Assembly (NCBI GenBank): GCA_028867395.1
Contig: JAGWGO010000017.1
Span: 1 to 13,179, forward strand
DNA length: 13,179 bases
Reading direction: 5' to 3'
From: Nitrososphaerota archaeon
GTDB lineage: Archaea; Thermoproteota; Nitrososphaeria; Nitrososphaerales; Nitrosopumilaceae
A program made the position numbers and the translations under genes. Positions 1-7,048 of this stretch are shown here, one piece after another; position 1 is the first letter of the stretch, and every line of letters begins with the position of its first letter. The notes beneath the pieces are model-generated. The model had not been told where the DNA came from. It did not search any database and saw only the letters and a list, made by a program, of their open reading frames with translations.

Positions 1-60
1 ACTGATTATTTTAAAATTGGTTTTATTGAACAGTGTAGCTGTCACAATTACGTCATAATG

Positions 61-78
61 TTTCATATAATTATGAAA
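61..78 (-). terminator. AT-rich inverted repeat just 3' of the CAU tRNA
   Basis: A 7-bp inverted repeat (arms 61-67 and 72-78, loop 68-71) lies 8 bases past the tRNA 3' end on the minus strand, in a T-rich context. It could be the tRNA terminator, but it is entirely weak base pairs apart from one G:C and may be chance. The remaining bases 1-60 hold nothing I can support. Confidence 0.22.
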
Positions 79-86
79 ATTAATAG

Positions 87-160
87 TGGGCCCAAAGGGC
101 TTCGATCCCTTGGCTCACCGGTTATGAGCCGGTTACTCTACCAAGCTGAGTTATGGGCCC
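87..160 (-). tRNA. tRNA with CAU anticodon (probably Ile2, otherwise elongator Met)
   Basis: The minus strand folds into a complete 74-nt cloverleaf: acceptor GGGCCCA/TGGGCCC with discriminator A at 87, D stem ACTC/GAGT, anticodon stem ACCGG/CCGGT around loop CTCATAA, a 5-nt variable loop and T stem AAGGG/CCCTT. The anticodon is CAT. It is not the initiator, because the anticodon stem lacks the three consecutive G:C pairs and the acceptor is unlike archaeal initiators. A GGGCCC acceptor resembles archaeal tRNA-Ile2, whose C34 becomes agmatidine, more than elongator tRNA-Met, so automatic annotation as Met may be wrong. The T-loop reads ATCGAAG, with A at position 54 and G at 60 instead of T and a pyrimidine. 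CCA is not encoded. Confidence 0.93.
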
Positions 161-185
161 AACGACAGAACAATTTGATATGCAG

Positions 186-193
186 TATAAAAT
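186..193 (-). promoter_or_regulatory. TATA box of the CAU tRNA
   Basis: On the minus strand this reads ATTTTATA. Its near edge lies 26 bases upstream of the tRNA 5' end at 160, the normal archaeal TATA-to-start distance. It falls in the short gap after the TENA-like gene, so the tRNA probably has its own promoter. Confidence 0.55.
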
Positions 194-202
194 GGTATAG
201 AG

Positions 203-838
203 TTAACAGTATGCTTCGTAGCAACTGTCTAGCAAGAGATTCTGAGATGTCAAAGAATTAGAGGCAATTTGAACTAGGTCATCTTCTGGTGTAGTAGAGC
301 GCTCAAGAACTTTTCTCCACAGCGCGGCGTGTCTGATATCTGCCTCTGCGTGAAGTCTAAAGTACTCAATTGCGTCATCATCTGCAACTCCATAGAATTT
401 CCTCAAGCCATCAATTTTTGAGAGGCTAATCTTTGGAATTTCTTGTTCTAATGCATACATTGCTGCTGCACCGCCTTCAAATGATGTCATCAGACAAGCT
501 AGATCAGATACTGCATGTCTAGTCTTATCAAGTCCTGGATAGTTTTTCATCTCATCTCGTGAGACGCCCAAAGAGGTTGCAAATTTTATCCATGGTTCTA
601 TGTGCTCCTGCTCTTCTGTTTTGTTTGCCAATATATTCCCGTGTAGTTCAGATGGACTCTTATCCATTATTGCGCCAACATAGGAAGGTACCGATTTGAC
701 TAGCTGAAAGTATTCTTTAGAATACCCACTTAAAGAATCAAGAGATAATTTTCCTTCATTCCACATAACATAGAATTTGTGTTTAAGTAAGCTTTGTTCT
801 TCAATAATTTTATCGATTCTTTCAATTAGAGAAGTCAT
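203..838 (-). CDS. TENA/PqqC/CADD-like haem-oxygenase-fold metalloprotein
   Basis: A 211-residue soluble, mainly helical protein of the TENA/THI-4, PqqC and CADD superfamily. Numbering is from the ATG at 838. Visible marks are an E-rich stretch followed by H79 in EHIEPW, E131 in the ALEQE motif, and a C-terminal H163-x3-D167-x2-H170 cluster in YFRLHAEADIRHA. The H-x3-D-x2-H spacing equals that of the metal ligands of chlamydial CADD, a self-sacrificing oxygenase that makes p-aminobenzoate. K141 lies ten residues after E131, as the implicated Lys does in CADD. The first Glu ligand is not clearly placed; Asn72 sits near the expected position, with E75 and E76 close by. Thiamin-salvage TenA is less likely because no active-site Cys pattern is apparent. 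An upstream in-frame GTG at 859 would add seven residues; neither start has a Shine-Dalgarno site. Substrate is unproven. Confidence 0.8.
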   Translation of the reverse strand: MTSLIERIDKIIEEQSLLKHKFYVMWNEGKLSLDSLSGYSKEYFQLVKSVPSYVGAIMDKSPSELHGNILANKTEEQEHIEPWIKFATSLGVSRDEMKNYPGLDKTRHAVSDLACLMTSFEGGAAAMYALEQEIPKISLSKIDGLRKFYGVADDDAIEYFRLHAEADIRHAALWRKVLERSTTPEDDLVQIASNSLTSQNLLLDSCYEAYC

Positions 839-888
839 GCGATTTATCAAATTCAGCACTAAAAAAATCTTTTGAATGACTTCAAAAG

Positions 889-899
889 GATTTTATGGA
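889..899. promoter_or_regulatory. Shared AT-rich TATA element between TENA-like gene and tRNA-Glu
   Basis: The sequence TTTTATG at 891-897 ends 26 bases before the tRNA-Glu 5' end at 923, the same spacing as the TATA box of the other tRNA. Read on the minus strand the same bases give CATAAAAT, which would place a start near 866, just upstream of both start codons of the TENA-like gene. One element may therefore serve both directions. This is inferred from spacing alone. Confidence 0.4.
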
Positions 900-922
900 T
901 AAGAAACCGGATGCAAGTTCGG

Positions 923-1014
923 GCTCCAGTGGTGTAGACCGGTCAAGCATATCGGCCTTTCAAGCCGGGGATCCCGGGTTCAAATTCTATATGATGAAAA
1001 TCCCGGCTGGAGCA
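923..1014 (+). tRNA. tRNA-Glu (UUC) with a 16-nt intron in the T-loop
   Basis: Acceptor GCTCCAG (923-929) pairs fully with CTGGAGC (1007-1013), with discriminator A at 1014 and CC encoded after it. The anticodon stem TCGGC/GCCGG (952-956/964-968) closes loop CTTTCAA, anticodon TTC at 959-961. T stem CCGGG (974-978) pairs with CCCGG (1002-1006), but 23 bases lie between the arms instead of 7. The excess folds as a bulge-helix-bulge: TTCA 979-982 pairs with TGAA 995-998, flanked by 3-nt AAT bulges at 983-985 and 999-1001. Cutting after the second base of each bulge removes 985-1000 and leaves the standard loop TTCAAAT. The intron therefore sits between tRNA positions 59 and 60, and the mature tRNA is 76 nt without CCA. 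A translated frame through this region is meaningless. Confidence 0.95.
985..1000 (+). other. 16-nt tRNA intron at position 59/60 (bulge-helix-bulge)
   Basis: The limits are fixed by the cleavage rule of the archaeal splicing endonuclease (between bases 2 and 3 of each 3-nt bulge). Sequence repetition alone would allow several registers. The inner helix is only T986-A994 and C987-G993 around a 5-nt TATAT loop, so this is close to the smallest intron that can form the motif. The outer helix is the T stem itself. Confidence 0.88.
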
Positions 1015-1049
1015 CCTACAAAAGCATTAATATTCATACAATTGCTTAC

Positions 1050-1069
1050 GCACGATAGTGCAAGTTTTT
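1050..1069 (+). terminator. Possible terminator of tRNA-Glu
   Basis: A 4-bp hairpin GCAC/GTGC with loop GATA (1050-1061) is followed by a run of five T's (1065-1069), 35 bases after the tRNA. The T run reaches into the TTG start of the next gene, so it could equally be part of that gene's leader. Weak evidence. Confidence 0.25.
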
Positions 1070-1922
1070 GGATAGAAAAAACTTTGAGATAAATCCATTA
1101 ATCAAGGACTACAAAAACTATATTGACCTGATAGATCAAGCGCTAAAAAAAGAACTAGAACTCTATTCAGCTTCCGAATTTTTTGAACCCCTTCAATATG
1201 CACTAGAGGGAGGAAAAAGAATAAGGCCGATCATACTCATCTTAGCTGCGGAAAGCGTCGGTAAATGTGATGAGAATGCTTTCACTGCAGCTTGTGCGGT
1301 CGAACTGCTACATACAGAGTCAGTAATTCATGATGACATAATTGACAACGAGATATTGAGGAGAAGAAAAGATCCGTTCCACATCAAGTATGGATACAAC
1401 ACAAGCATAATTACTGGAGATTTTGTTCTAGGATTGATTCTAAACATATCTTCTCGTCTTGATAATCCAAGAATCTCTAGGGAGCTTGCAAATACAGCAA
1501 TGATGATGAGCGATGGTGAGATGATTGAGACAAGGTTAGAATCAAGTGAGGACATTACTTTTGATGATTATCTTAAGGTCATAGAATACAAGACTGCAAC
1601 TGCATTTGAGGCCGCTACAAAGATTGGCTCGATCCTAGGTAAAGGCAACGAAGAGCAGATAATGGCGTTTGCTGAATACGGCAAGAACATGGGAATTGCC
1701 TATCAAATTCGCGATGACTTGCAGGATTGGAATAATGAAGACAAGTTGTTCAACATACTGATTAAGAAAAGTTCAGACCCAAGAGATGTTTTCAACCACA
1801 TGGATATGCTACTCAATAGTTATTCGAAAAAAGCAAAGGTTGCACTTAAAAAGATTGATGACGGTCAAGCAAGAAGAAGATTAGAAAGTCTGATAGATCT
1901 TACTATGCTTAATGTACAGTAG
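1068..1922 (+). CDS. Short polyprenyl (geranylgeranyl-type) diphosphate synthase
   Basis: A 284-residue trans-isoprenyl diphosphate synthase, expected to add isopentenyl diphosphate units to an allylic primer for membrane lipid or menaquinone side chains. Motifs in order: GGKRIRP (48-54), the first Asp-rich motif DDIID (89-93) followed by RRRKDP, YKTA (174-177), and the second Asp-rich motif DDLQD (216-220). Catalytic metal sites look intact. After the second motif only 64 residues remain, and the usual KLGK..GSD..GK.TLP segment is not recognisable, so the protein is about 30-40 residues short. The start is TTG at 1068, forced by an in-frame TAG at 1056; there is no Shine-Dalgarno site. It lies 53 bases after tRNA-Glu, with which it may share transcription, and its stop overlaps the 3' end of nuoN on the opposite strand by 14 bases. 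Chain length cannot be predicted with confidence. Confidence 0.88.
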   Translation: MDRKNFEINPLIKDYKNYIDLIDQALKKELELYSASEFFEPLQYALEGGKRIRPIILILAAESVGKCDENAFTAACAVELLHTESVIHDDIIDNEILRRRKDPFHIKYGYNTSIITGDFVLGLILNISSRLDNPRISRELANTAMMMSDGEMIETRLESSEDITFDDYLKVIEYKTATAFEAATKIGSILGKGNEEQIMAFAEYGKNMGIAYQIRDDLQDWNNEDKLFNILIKKSSDPRDVFNHMDMLLNSYSKKAKVALKKIDDGQARRRLESLIDLTMLNVQ

Positions 1923-3396
1923 CAAGGCTTGTCAAAGCTGGAACTGCTGATTTTGCAAATTGAATGAACGGATCTGGATATACTCCGATTCCAACCATGA
2001 AGATTATTGAGAAGATCATGACAGCTACTATTGCTCTTGGTTCTTTGACTCTTTTTTCAGATTCGCCTTCTTCAAAGTACATCTTTCGAATTATCCAACC
2101 ATAATATGCAAGCGATAGTGCACTATTCAATACTCCAGCCACAGCTAGATATGGAGCCCATGGCATTACATTTCCAGCGTTTATGGCAGAGCCAAATAAC
2201 ATTAGTTTGCTCCAAAAGCCGTTTAGTGGTGGAACTCCTGCGAGAGCTAAAAGCGAAATGACCAGTCCAAGTGAAGTAATCGGCATTCTTTTTCCAAGGC
2301 CGCGAAGCTTGTCGATGTGAGTTATAGATAATGTCGTAACTATACCAGCTACAGCTATAAATGCAGCCGCCTTCATAACGGCGTGGTTTAGAATATGGAA
2401 TAGCGCAGCTGCTATACCAATTGCCGAGAATGGGGCAATACTCAGGCCAATCAAGATGTAACCAGCATGACCAATGCTAGAATATGCCAGCATTCTTGAG
2501 AGGTTCTTCTGTTTTATGGCAGCCAAGTTACCAAATGTCATAGTGATTATTGCAATTATAGCAAGGGCAAGGGACCAGTTGAGATTAAGAGCAATTGCGC
2601 CCATTATTATTACACGAAGTGCGGCGGCAAAACCGGCCTTTTTGGTGCCTGCTGCAAGTAGCGCCGAGATTGTTGGAGGAGCACCTTCGTATGTGTCTGG
2701 AAGCCACATGTGGAAAGGAACAAGACCAATCTTGAAACCAAACCCAGCTATGAACATGCCAACTGCAAGAATGGCCAAGGGCATTAGGTCTGGACTGAGA
2801 TGCGAAAATCCAGATATCACCTGTTCTAAGTTGGTCGACCCTGTGAGTCCATAGGCAAGTGAGATTCCCCAGATTATTATACCAGAAGAGAGGGCTCCAA
2901 ACAAAAAGTACTTGATAGCAGCCTCATTAGAGGTTGGATCTTTTTTGAGATATCCTGCCAAGACATATGTTGGAATGCTCATCAACTCCCATGCAACAAA
3001 TAACATTACAAGGTCAGTCGAGTATGCAATAAGCACCATTCCAATTGATGATAATACTATCAGAGAATAGTAAACGGCAGGATTTGCTCGCCCTCGCATG
3101 TAGCTAAACGAACCAACTGTTGTCATTATACCAACAATTAGCATTGCAATTGCAAAGAACGATCCGAACATGTCGTTTGAAAGTACGCCATTTGAAAAGA
3201 CGGCTCCGGTTACAACATTTTTTGATATTATTTGATATGCGACAAAACCAATTGCTGCAATTAATGCACCAAATGCAATTCCTCCATAAAGAGAATCATT
3301 CTTCTCTTTTCTTACTACACTTATTACTGGAATAATTACACCTACAGCTCCCAGCATCAGAGTTAGAATTATTGGTGTTGAGGTAAAGTCTAGCAT
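1909..3396 (-). CDS. nuoN: Complex I antiporter-like subunit N
   Basis: A 495-residue, roughly 14-helix membrane protein of the Mrp-antiporter-like family, the proton-pumping subunit nearest the Q module. All charged residues of a working half-channel pair are visible: E137 in WELMS (TM5), K222 in GFKIGLVPFHMWLPD (TM7), K252/K253 in AGTKKAG (TM8) and K397 in FWSKLML (TM12), plus the FHILNHAVMKA helix. It is the last gene of the operon, starting 11 bases upstream of the nuoL stop site region with AGGTGA (3403-3408) overlapping the nuoL stop. No terminator hairpin follows; T-runs that could end the transcript (1848-1852 and 1827-1832 read on the minus strand) lie inside the convergent synthase gene. 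Confidence 0.96.
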   Translation of the reverse strand: MLDFTSTPIILTLMLGAVGVIIPVISVVRKEKNDSLYGGIAFGALIAAIGFVAYQIISKNVVTGAVFSNGVLSNDMFGSFFAIAMLIVGIMTTVGSFSYMRGRANPAVYYSLIVLSSIGMVLIAYSTDLVMLFVAWELMSIPTYVLAGYLKKDPTSNEAAIKYFLFGALSSGIIIWGISLAYGLTGSTNLEQVISGFSHLSPDLMPLAILAVGMFIAGFGFKIGLVPFHMWLPDTYEGAPPTISALLAAGTKKAGFAAALRVIIMGAIALNLNWSLALAIIAIITMTFGNLAAIKQKNLSRMLAYSSIGHAGYILIGLSIAPFSAIGIAAALFHILNHAVMKAAAFIAVAGIVTTLSITHIDKLRGLGKRMPITSLGLVISLLALAGVPPLNGFWSKLMLFGSAINAGNVMPWAPYLAVAGVLNSALSLAYYGWIIRKMYFEEGESEKRVKEPRAIVAVMIFSIIFMVGIGVYPDPFIQFAKSAVPALTSLATVH

Positions 3397-3402
3397 TTTT
3401 TT

Positions 3403-3408
3403 TCACCT
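3403..3408 (-). promoter_or_regulatory. Shine-Dalgarno site of nuoN
   Basis: Reads AGGTGA on the minus strand, a perfect complement to the archaeal 16S rRNA 3' end, 6 bases before the nuoN ATG. It overlaps the nuoL stop codon (3407-3409), which points to coupled translation of the two genes. Confidence 0.7.
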
Positions 3409-5485
3409 AAATGAATAACAACAGCACCACTATCAAGATGCCAGCTCCAAAAATGTACAAGTAGGACTGGGAAATTCCTGTTTGAGTGGATTGCATTATT
3501 CTTGCTCCACCTGCCATCGTTTTTTCTGGCACCAAGTTTAATCCTTCTATGACTTTGTCTTCAAAGTAGCGATATAATCCTCTTGCAAGATATAATGGAC
3601 CTACCACAAATGTCCAGTTGATTAATGCGTCAAGATACCATCTGTTAAGGAAGAACTTGTGTATAGCGTAGAAGAAGATGTTAGAGTTTACAAATTTAGC
3701 CGGGTCCGCAAACCTTCCGATGTAGAATACATATCCAAGCCCAAATCCAACTGCAAATGCAGAGAGCGAGCATATGAGTGCAATAGGATTGACTCCCTCT
3801 AAGAAACCTCCAAGTAGTTGTTGCGATTCTGTAGCTACTGCTCCTACTGAGGATTGAATTCCAAACGATGTTGACAAGTAGGCTGTGAAAATGCTATGTA
3901 TCTTGCGTTCAAATGTCAAGCCCAAAATACCAACTCCAATTGTAAGCGCTGCCAAGATCCCATATGGAATCCACATTACTGGACTTGCTTCATGCACATG
4001 ATATCCTTCTTTTTCCAAGCGTTCTACGTGTTTGCTCTTGTTGCCAAAGAAGACCATTCCAATCATCCTAGTGGTATAGAAGGTAGTCATTACAGCAGTG
4101 ATCACCGCCATGATAAATATTGGCAAAGCCCAAGTGTTTCCTGACTGATATACAGCGCCAAAAATCGCATCCTTGCTCCAAAAGCCTGTTGTGATAAATG
4201 GAGCTCCCATCAAACCAAGACCAGCAGCCCACATGAAGACATATGTTTTTGGCATGAGTCTTCTGAGTCCGCCCATATCAGTCATAAATCTAGATCCTAC
4301 TACATGCAACAGAGAGCCTGCCGCCATGAATAGTGATGCTTTGAACATTGCGTGCGAGATTAGATGGAAAAAGCCTGCAGTATAGCCATCAACGAACTGC
4401 CGCGAAAGCCCGGCAATTCCAAGTGCCATCATCATGTAACCAATCTGTGAACCCGTAGAATATGCAAGTACCTTCTTGATCTCGGTATGAACCATTCCCT
4501 GGGTTGCCAACAGAAATGCAGTGATTGCTCCAACCCATGCAACAACCTCAAAGAACTGATCCATGTTGAGTCCTGCGGCTGCTAGTGCAAAGAAGAGAGG
4601 ACCTAGTCTTGCGACCAAGAATACACCGGCCTTTACCATTGTGGCTGCATGAATTAGGGCAGAAACTGAGGTAGGTCCAGTCATTGCCTCAAGCAACCAT
4701 TCGTTTAATGGAAATTGCGCAGATTTTCCTATAGCACCTCCAAATAACAGAATCGCGGCCGGGATCAATAGATTTTGGGAAGACATTGCAGTTGCCCAGC
4801 TCGTATTTGCTGCTAATTCCTTGAATCCAAATGTTCCTGCAAAGGCAAAGATTAGGAACATTCCGGCTAGCATCATGATGTCTCCTACTTTGGTCATGAT
4901 GAATGCCTTCATTCCAGCCTGAGTAGGAGAATAATAGTCAAGCAGGCCAAGGACTGTTCGTCCTTCTGTTCCGACATGATCTTTCTTCTTGTCTCTATAC
5001 CAGAATCCTACTAGTGCGTATGATGCAAGTCCCACTCCTTCCCAACCAAAGAAGAGTTGTAGAAAATTATCCGATAATACAATTAGCTGCATAGAGCCTA
5101 TGAAAAATGACATCCAGAAGAAGAACCTCATCAGGTCCTTGTCTCCTTTCATGTAGCCGAGGCTGTATACAAAGATGAGAAATGATATCCATGCAACTAC
5201 GTTAGTCATCAATGCAGCAAGTGGGTCAGCCAAGACACCAGCTTTTAACCCAATTGACGATATCCACGGGATTTGATTATGAATTTCTTGATTGTGCAGT
5301 GCAATTGGGAGAAGTGTTACAGCTGAAATGGCACTTGCAAGTGCAAATGCAACTGCCACATATCCTGAAGATTTCTTCGATACTTTGGCTGCAGCAGGTA
5401 TTACCAGCGCTCCAACAAAGGGCAGAATCCAGATTGCCCATACGTTTAAGGCGCTAGCACTAAAACCAAGAGAACTAAAATCCAT
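3407..5485 (-). CDS. nuoL: Complex I antiporter-like subunit L
   Basis: At 692 residues this is the distal proton-pumping subunit, with the long C-terminal extension (lateral helix plus last TM ending at the C-terminus) that separates NuoL from NuoM and NuoN. Channel residues present: E149 in FFGWEGVGLASY (TM5), K254 in GKSAQFPL (TM7), H279 and K285 in SALIHAATMVKAG (TM8), and K436 in FWSKDAIF (TM12). The usual HTWLPDAM after TM7 is NEWLLEAM here, a mild departure. The ATG at 5485 is preceded by GTAGGAGT (5492-5499), a good ribosome site inside the end of nuoM; the genes are separated by 3 bases. Here nuoL follows nuoM, the reverse of the common bacterial order K-L-M-N. Confidence 0.96.
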   Translation of the reverse strand: MDFSSLGFSASALNVWAIWILPFVGALVIPAAAKVSKKSSGYVAVAFALASAISAVTLLPIALHNQEIHNQIPWISSIGLKAGVLADPLAALMTNVVAWISFLIFVYSLGYMKGDKDLMRFFFWMSFFIGSMQLIVLSDNFLQLFFGWEGVGLASYALVGFWYRDKKKDHVGTEGRTVLGLLDYYSPTQAGMKAFIMTKVGDIMMLAGMFLIFAFAGTFGFKELAANTSWATAMSSQNLLIPAAILLFGGAIGKSAQFPLNEWLLEAMTGPTSVSALIHAATMVKAGVFLVARLGPLFFALAAAGLNMDQFFEVVAWVGAITAFLLATQGMVHTEIKKVLAYSTGSQIGYMMMALGIAGLSRQFVDGYTAGFFHLISHAMFKASLFMAAGSLLHVVGSRFMTDMGGLRRLMPKTYVFMWAAGLGLMGAPFITTGFWSKDAIFGAVYQSGNTWALPIFIMAVITAVMTTFYTTRMIGMVFFGNKSKHVERLEKEGYHVHEASPVMWIPYGILAALTIGVGILGLTFERKIHSIFTAYLSTSFGIQSSVGAVATESQQLLGGFLEGVNPIALICSLSAFAVGFGLGYVFYIGRFADPAKFVNSNIFFYAIHKFFLNRWYLDALINWTFVVGPLYLARGLYRYFEDKVIEGLNLVPEKTMAGGARIMQSTQTGISQSYLYIFGAGILIVVLLLFI

Positions 5486-5488
5486 TTT

Positions 5489-7048
5489 TTAAACTCCTAC
5501 CAATCCTTTCATAAAAGGAATTATTTTGTTGAAGAAGATATCAGGATATATTCCAATAACAATTGTAAAGCCAGCCAATACCATCATTGGACCTGTTACA
5601 TACCAGCTTGCCTCTTTGGTGTTTTCCAGATGTTCCGGGAGTTTTCCAAAGAAGACTCGTTTTATCATCCACAAAGAATATGCCATTGTAATAACGGTAG
5701 CAATCAGTCCTAGAGCAAATGAGACCATTCTAACTGTAGAGCCCTCTTGAATTGCGGTCTGTAGCACACCTGTAAACATTGTCCATTCTGACATGAACCC
5801 ACCAGTTGGAGGAATGCCCATTATGGTAAGTGCTCCTATCATCGTACATGTTGCGGTAATTGGCATTTTTGGCGCCAGTCCGCCCATCTTTGTAATGCTT
5901 CTGGTACCTACCTGTAAAATGATTGCACCCACCATCATGAAGAGGATGACTTTGCCAAGACTTGTAGAGACAAAGAACATCTCAGAACCGGAAAGTCCAA
6001 GTGCAGAAGCAGAACCAATTCCAAACAAAATGTAACCCATCTGGCTTATACTAGAATAAGCAAAGAATTTTTTGATATCATCTTGAACTAGTGCCATTAT
6101 GCTACCATAGAGCATGGTTGCTACTCCCCACAGGTTCAAAAACAAGGCAAAATGAGCATACTCGCCAGGCAAAAGCGTTACCAAAAGTCTGAAGAAACCG
6201 TAAGCGCCTACACCTAGCATTGCACCTGACGATAATGCGTTGAATGGTGTGGGAGCTGCCCTATACGTATGCGGTAACCAAATGTGCACGACAAATGCTG
6301 CCATCTTTACTCCAAGTCCTATGATTATTCCCACAGCAGCAAGTGCAAGAATGCGGTGTGGAATTGCATGTTCATGAATATCAGCATAGTTGAAGCTACC
6401 TGTGTTAAGACCAATTGCAAGAAAGCCTAGAAGAAGAATTACTGCTCCAACATGAGTCCAGAAGAAGAACAGTAAAGCAACTCTTCGCTTTGCTTCATAT
6501 CCCCAGAATGCAATCATAAAGAATCCTGGAATTAACATGACCTCAAAGAAGACGTAAAATTCTATCAGGTTGGTTGCAAGTATGGAGCCCAGCATACCCA
6601 TCGCCATAACAAGATAAAGTGCATAGTAGATTCCGATCTGATGGTTCACGTAGGCTTTGAGTGATGATGATTCTACCATTGCGGTAGGGCCATCGCCGAC
6701 TATTTGCTTTTGGCTGCTCATTTTTTCTTCATATTGTGCCGTGAACTTGGCAACCATGTATGGTTTTGAAAACAAAACAACTACTGTAGAGATAACATAG
6801 ATGATTATTGCAAACGGCGATGCAAGGCCATCAAGCACTAATCCAAATTCTCCAAATTGCTGGGTCCACGGATAGTGCTCTTCATACGTTCCAGATACGG
6901 ATGCAAGTGTTAGTATGGCAGTACAGTAAGCCAGTATTCCAAAACTGAACCATGTTGCAGCATTAGGTCCTGATTTTTTTCCTAGATAATATGCAACAGG
7001 AGACAATAACAATGGCAGGAAGATTGCCTGGAGTAGGATGTATTGCAT
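5489..7048 (-). CDS. nuoM: Complex I antiporter-like subunit M (divergent channel residues)
   Basis: A 519-residue membrane protein matching NuoM by length, by E169 in FFEVMLIPGFFM (TM5), K248 in LGVKMAAFVVHIWLP (TM7) and E421 in GGFMSEWTMF (TM12, Glu being the NuoM-specific choice). It departs from the family elsewhere. The TM8 Lys of the usual LLK.G.YG motif is Gly279 in AMLGVGAYG, the His of the YSS.SHMG motif is Gln336, the His of the TM11-region HGL motif is Thr362, and PDAH..AP reads PHTYRAAP. Residues 101-137 form a hydrophilic insertion between early helices. The ATG overlaps the nuoK TAA by one base (TAATG), with AGGAT upstream. Whether this subunit still pumps protons by the canonical path is uncertain. 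Confidence 0.94.
   Translation of the reverse strand: MQYILLQAIFLPLLLSPVAYYLGKKSGPNAATWFSFGILAYCTAILTLASVSGTYEEHYPWTQQFGEFGLVLDGLASPFAIIIYVISTVVVLFSKPYMVAKFTAQYEEKMSSQKQIVGDGPTAMVESSSLKAYVNHQIGIYYALYLVMAMGMLGSILATNLIEFYVFFEVMLIPGFFMIAFWGYEAKRRVALLFFFWTHVGAVILLLGFLAIGLNTGSFNYADIHEHAIPHRILALAAVGIIIGLGVKMAAFVVHIWLPHTYRAAPTPFNALSSGAMLGVGAYGFFRLLVTLLPGEYAHFALFLNLWGVATMLYGSIMALVQDDIKKFFAYSSISQMGYILFGIGSASALGLSGSEMFFVSTSLGKVILFMMVGAIILQVGTRSITKMGGLAPKMPITATCTMIGALTIMGIPPTGGFMSEWTMFTGVLQTAIQEGSTVRMVSFALGLIATVITMAYSLWMIKRVFFGKLPEHLENTKEASWYVTGPMMVLAGFTIVIGIYPDIFFNKIIPFMKGLVGV

Noticed and set aside
87..160. Initiator tRNA-Met
   Set aside because: The anticodon stem lacks three successive G:C pairs and the acceptor end does not match archaeal initiators.
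895..1092. A 65-residue plus-strand frame across the tRNA-Glu region
   Set aside because: It is translated tRNA and intron sequence; the cloverleaf explains the bases and the frame has no family resemblance.
1713..1922. Frameshift as the cause of the short polyprenyl synthase
   Set aside because: The C-terminal residues are continuous, helix-like and free of stops, and I could not find the missing motif in another frame nearby.
2474..2854. A 126-residue frame antisense to nuoN
   Set aside because: It is a shadow of the nuoN reading frame; no start signal and a composition typical of reversed membrane-helix codons.
3395..3403. Run of T's at the nuoL-nuoN junction as a terminator
   Set aside because: It is T-rich only on the plus strand; on the transcribed strand it is an A-run spacer between the Shine-Dalgarno site and ATG.
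5489..7048. An Mrp antiporter or hydrogenase subunit instead of NuoM
   Set aside because: The position inside a complete nuo operon, the TM12 Glu and the length fit NuoM despite divergent channel residues.
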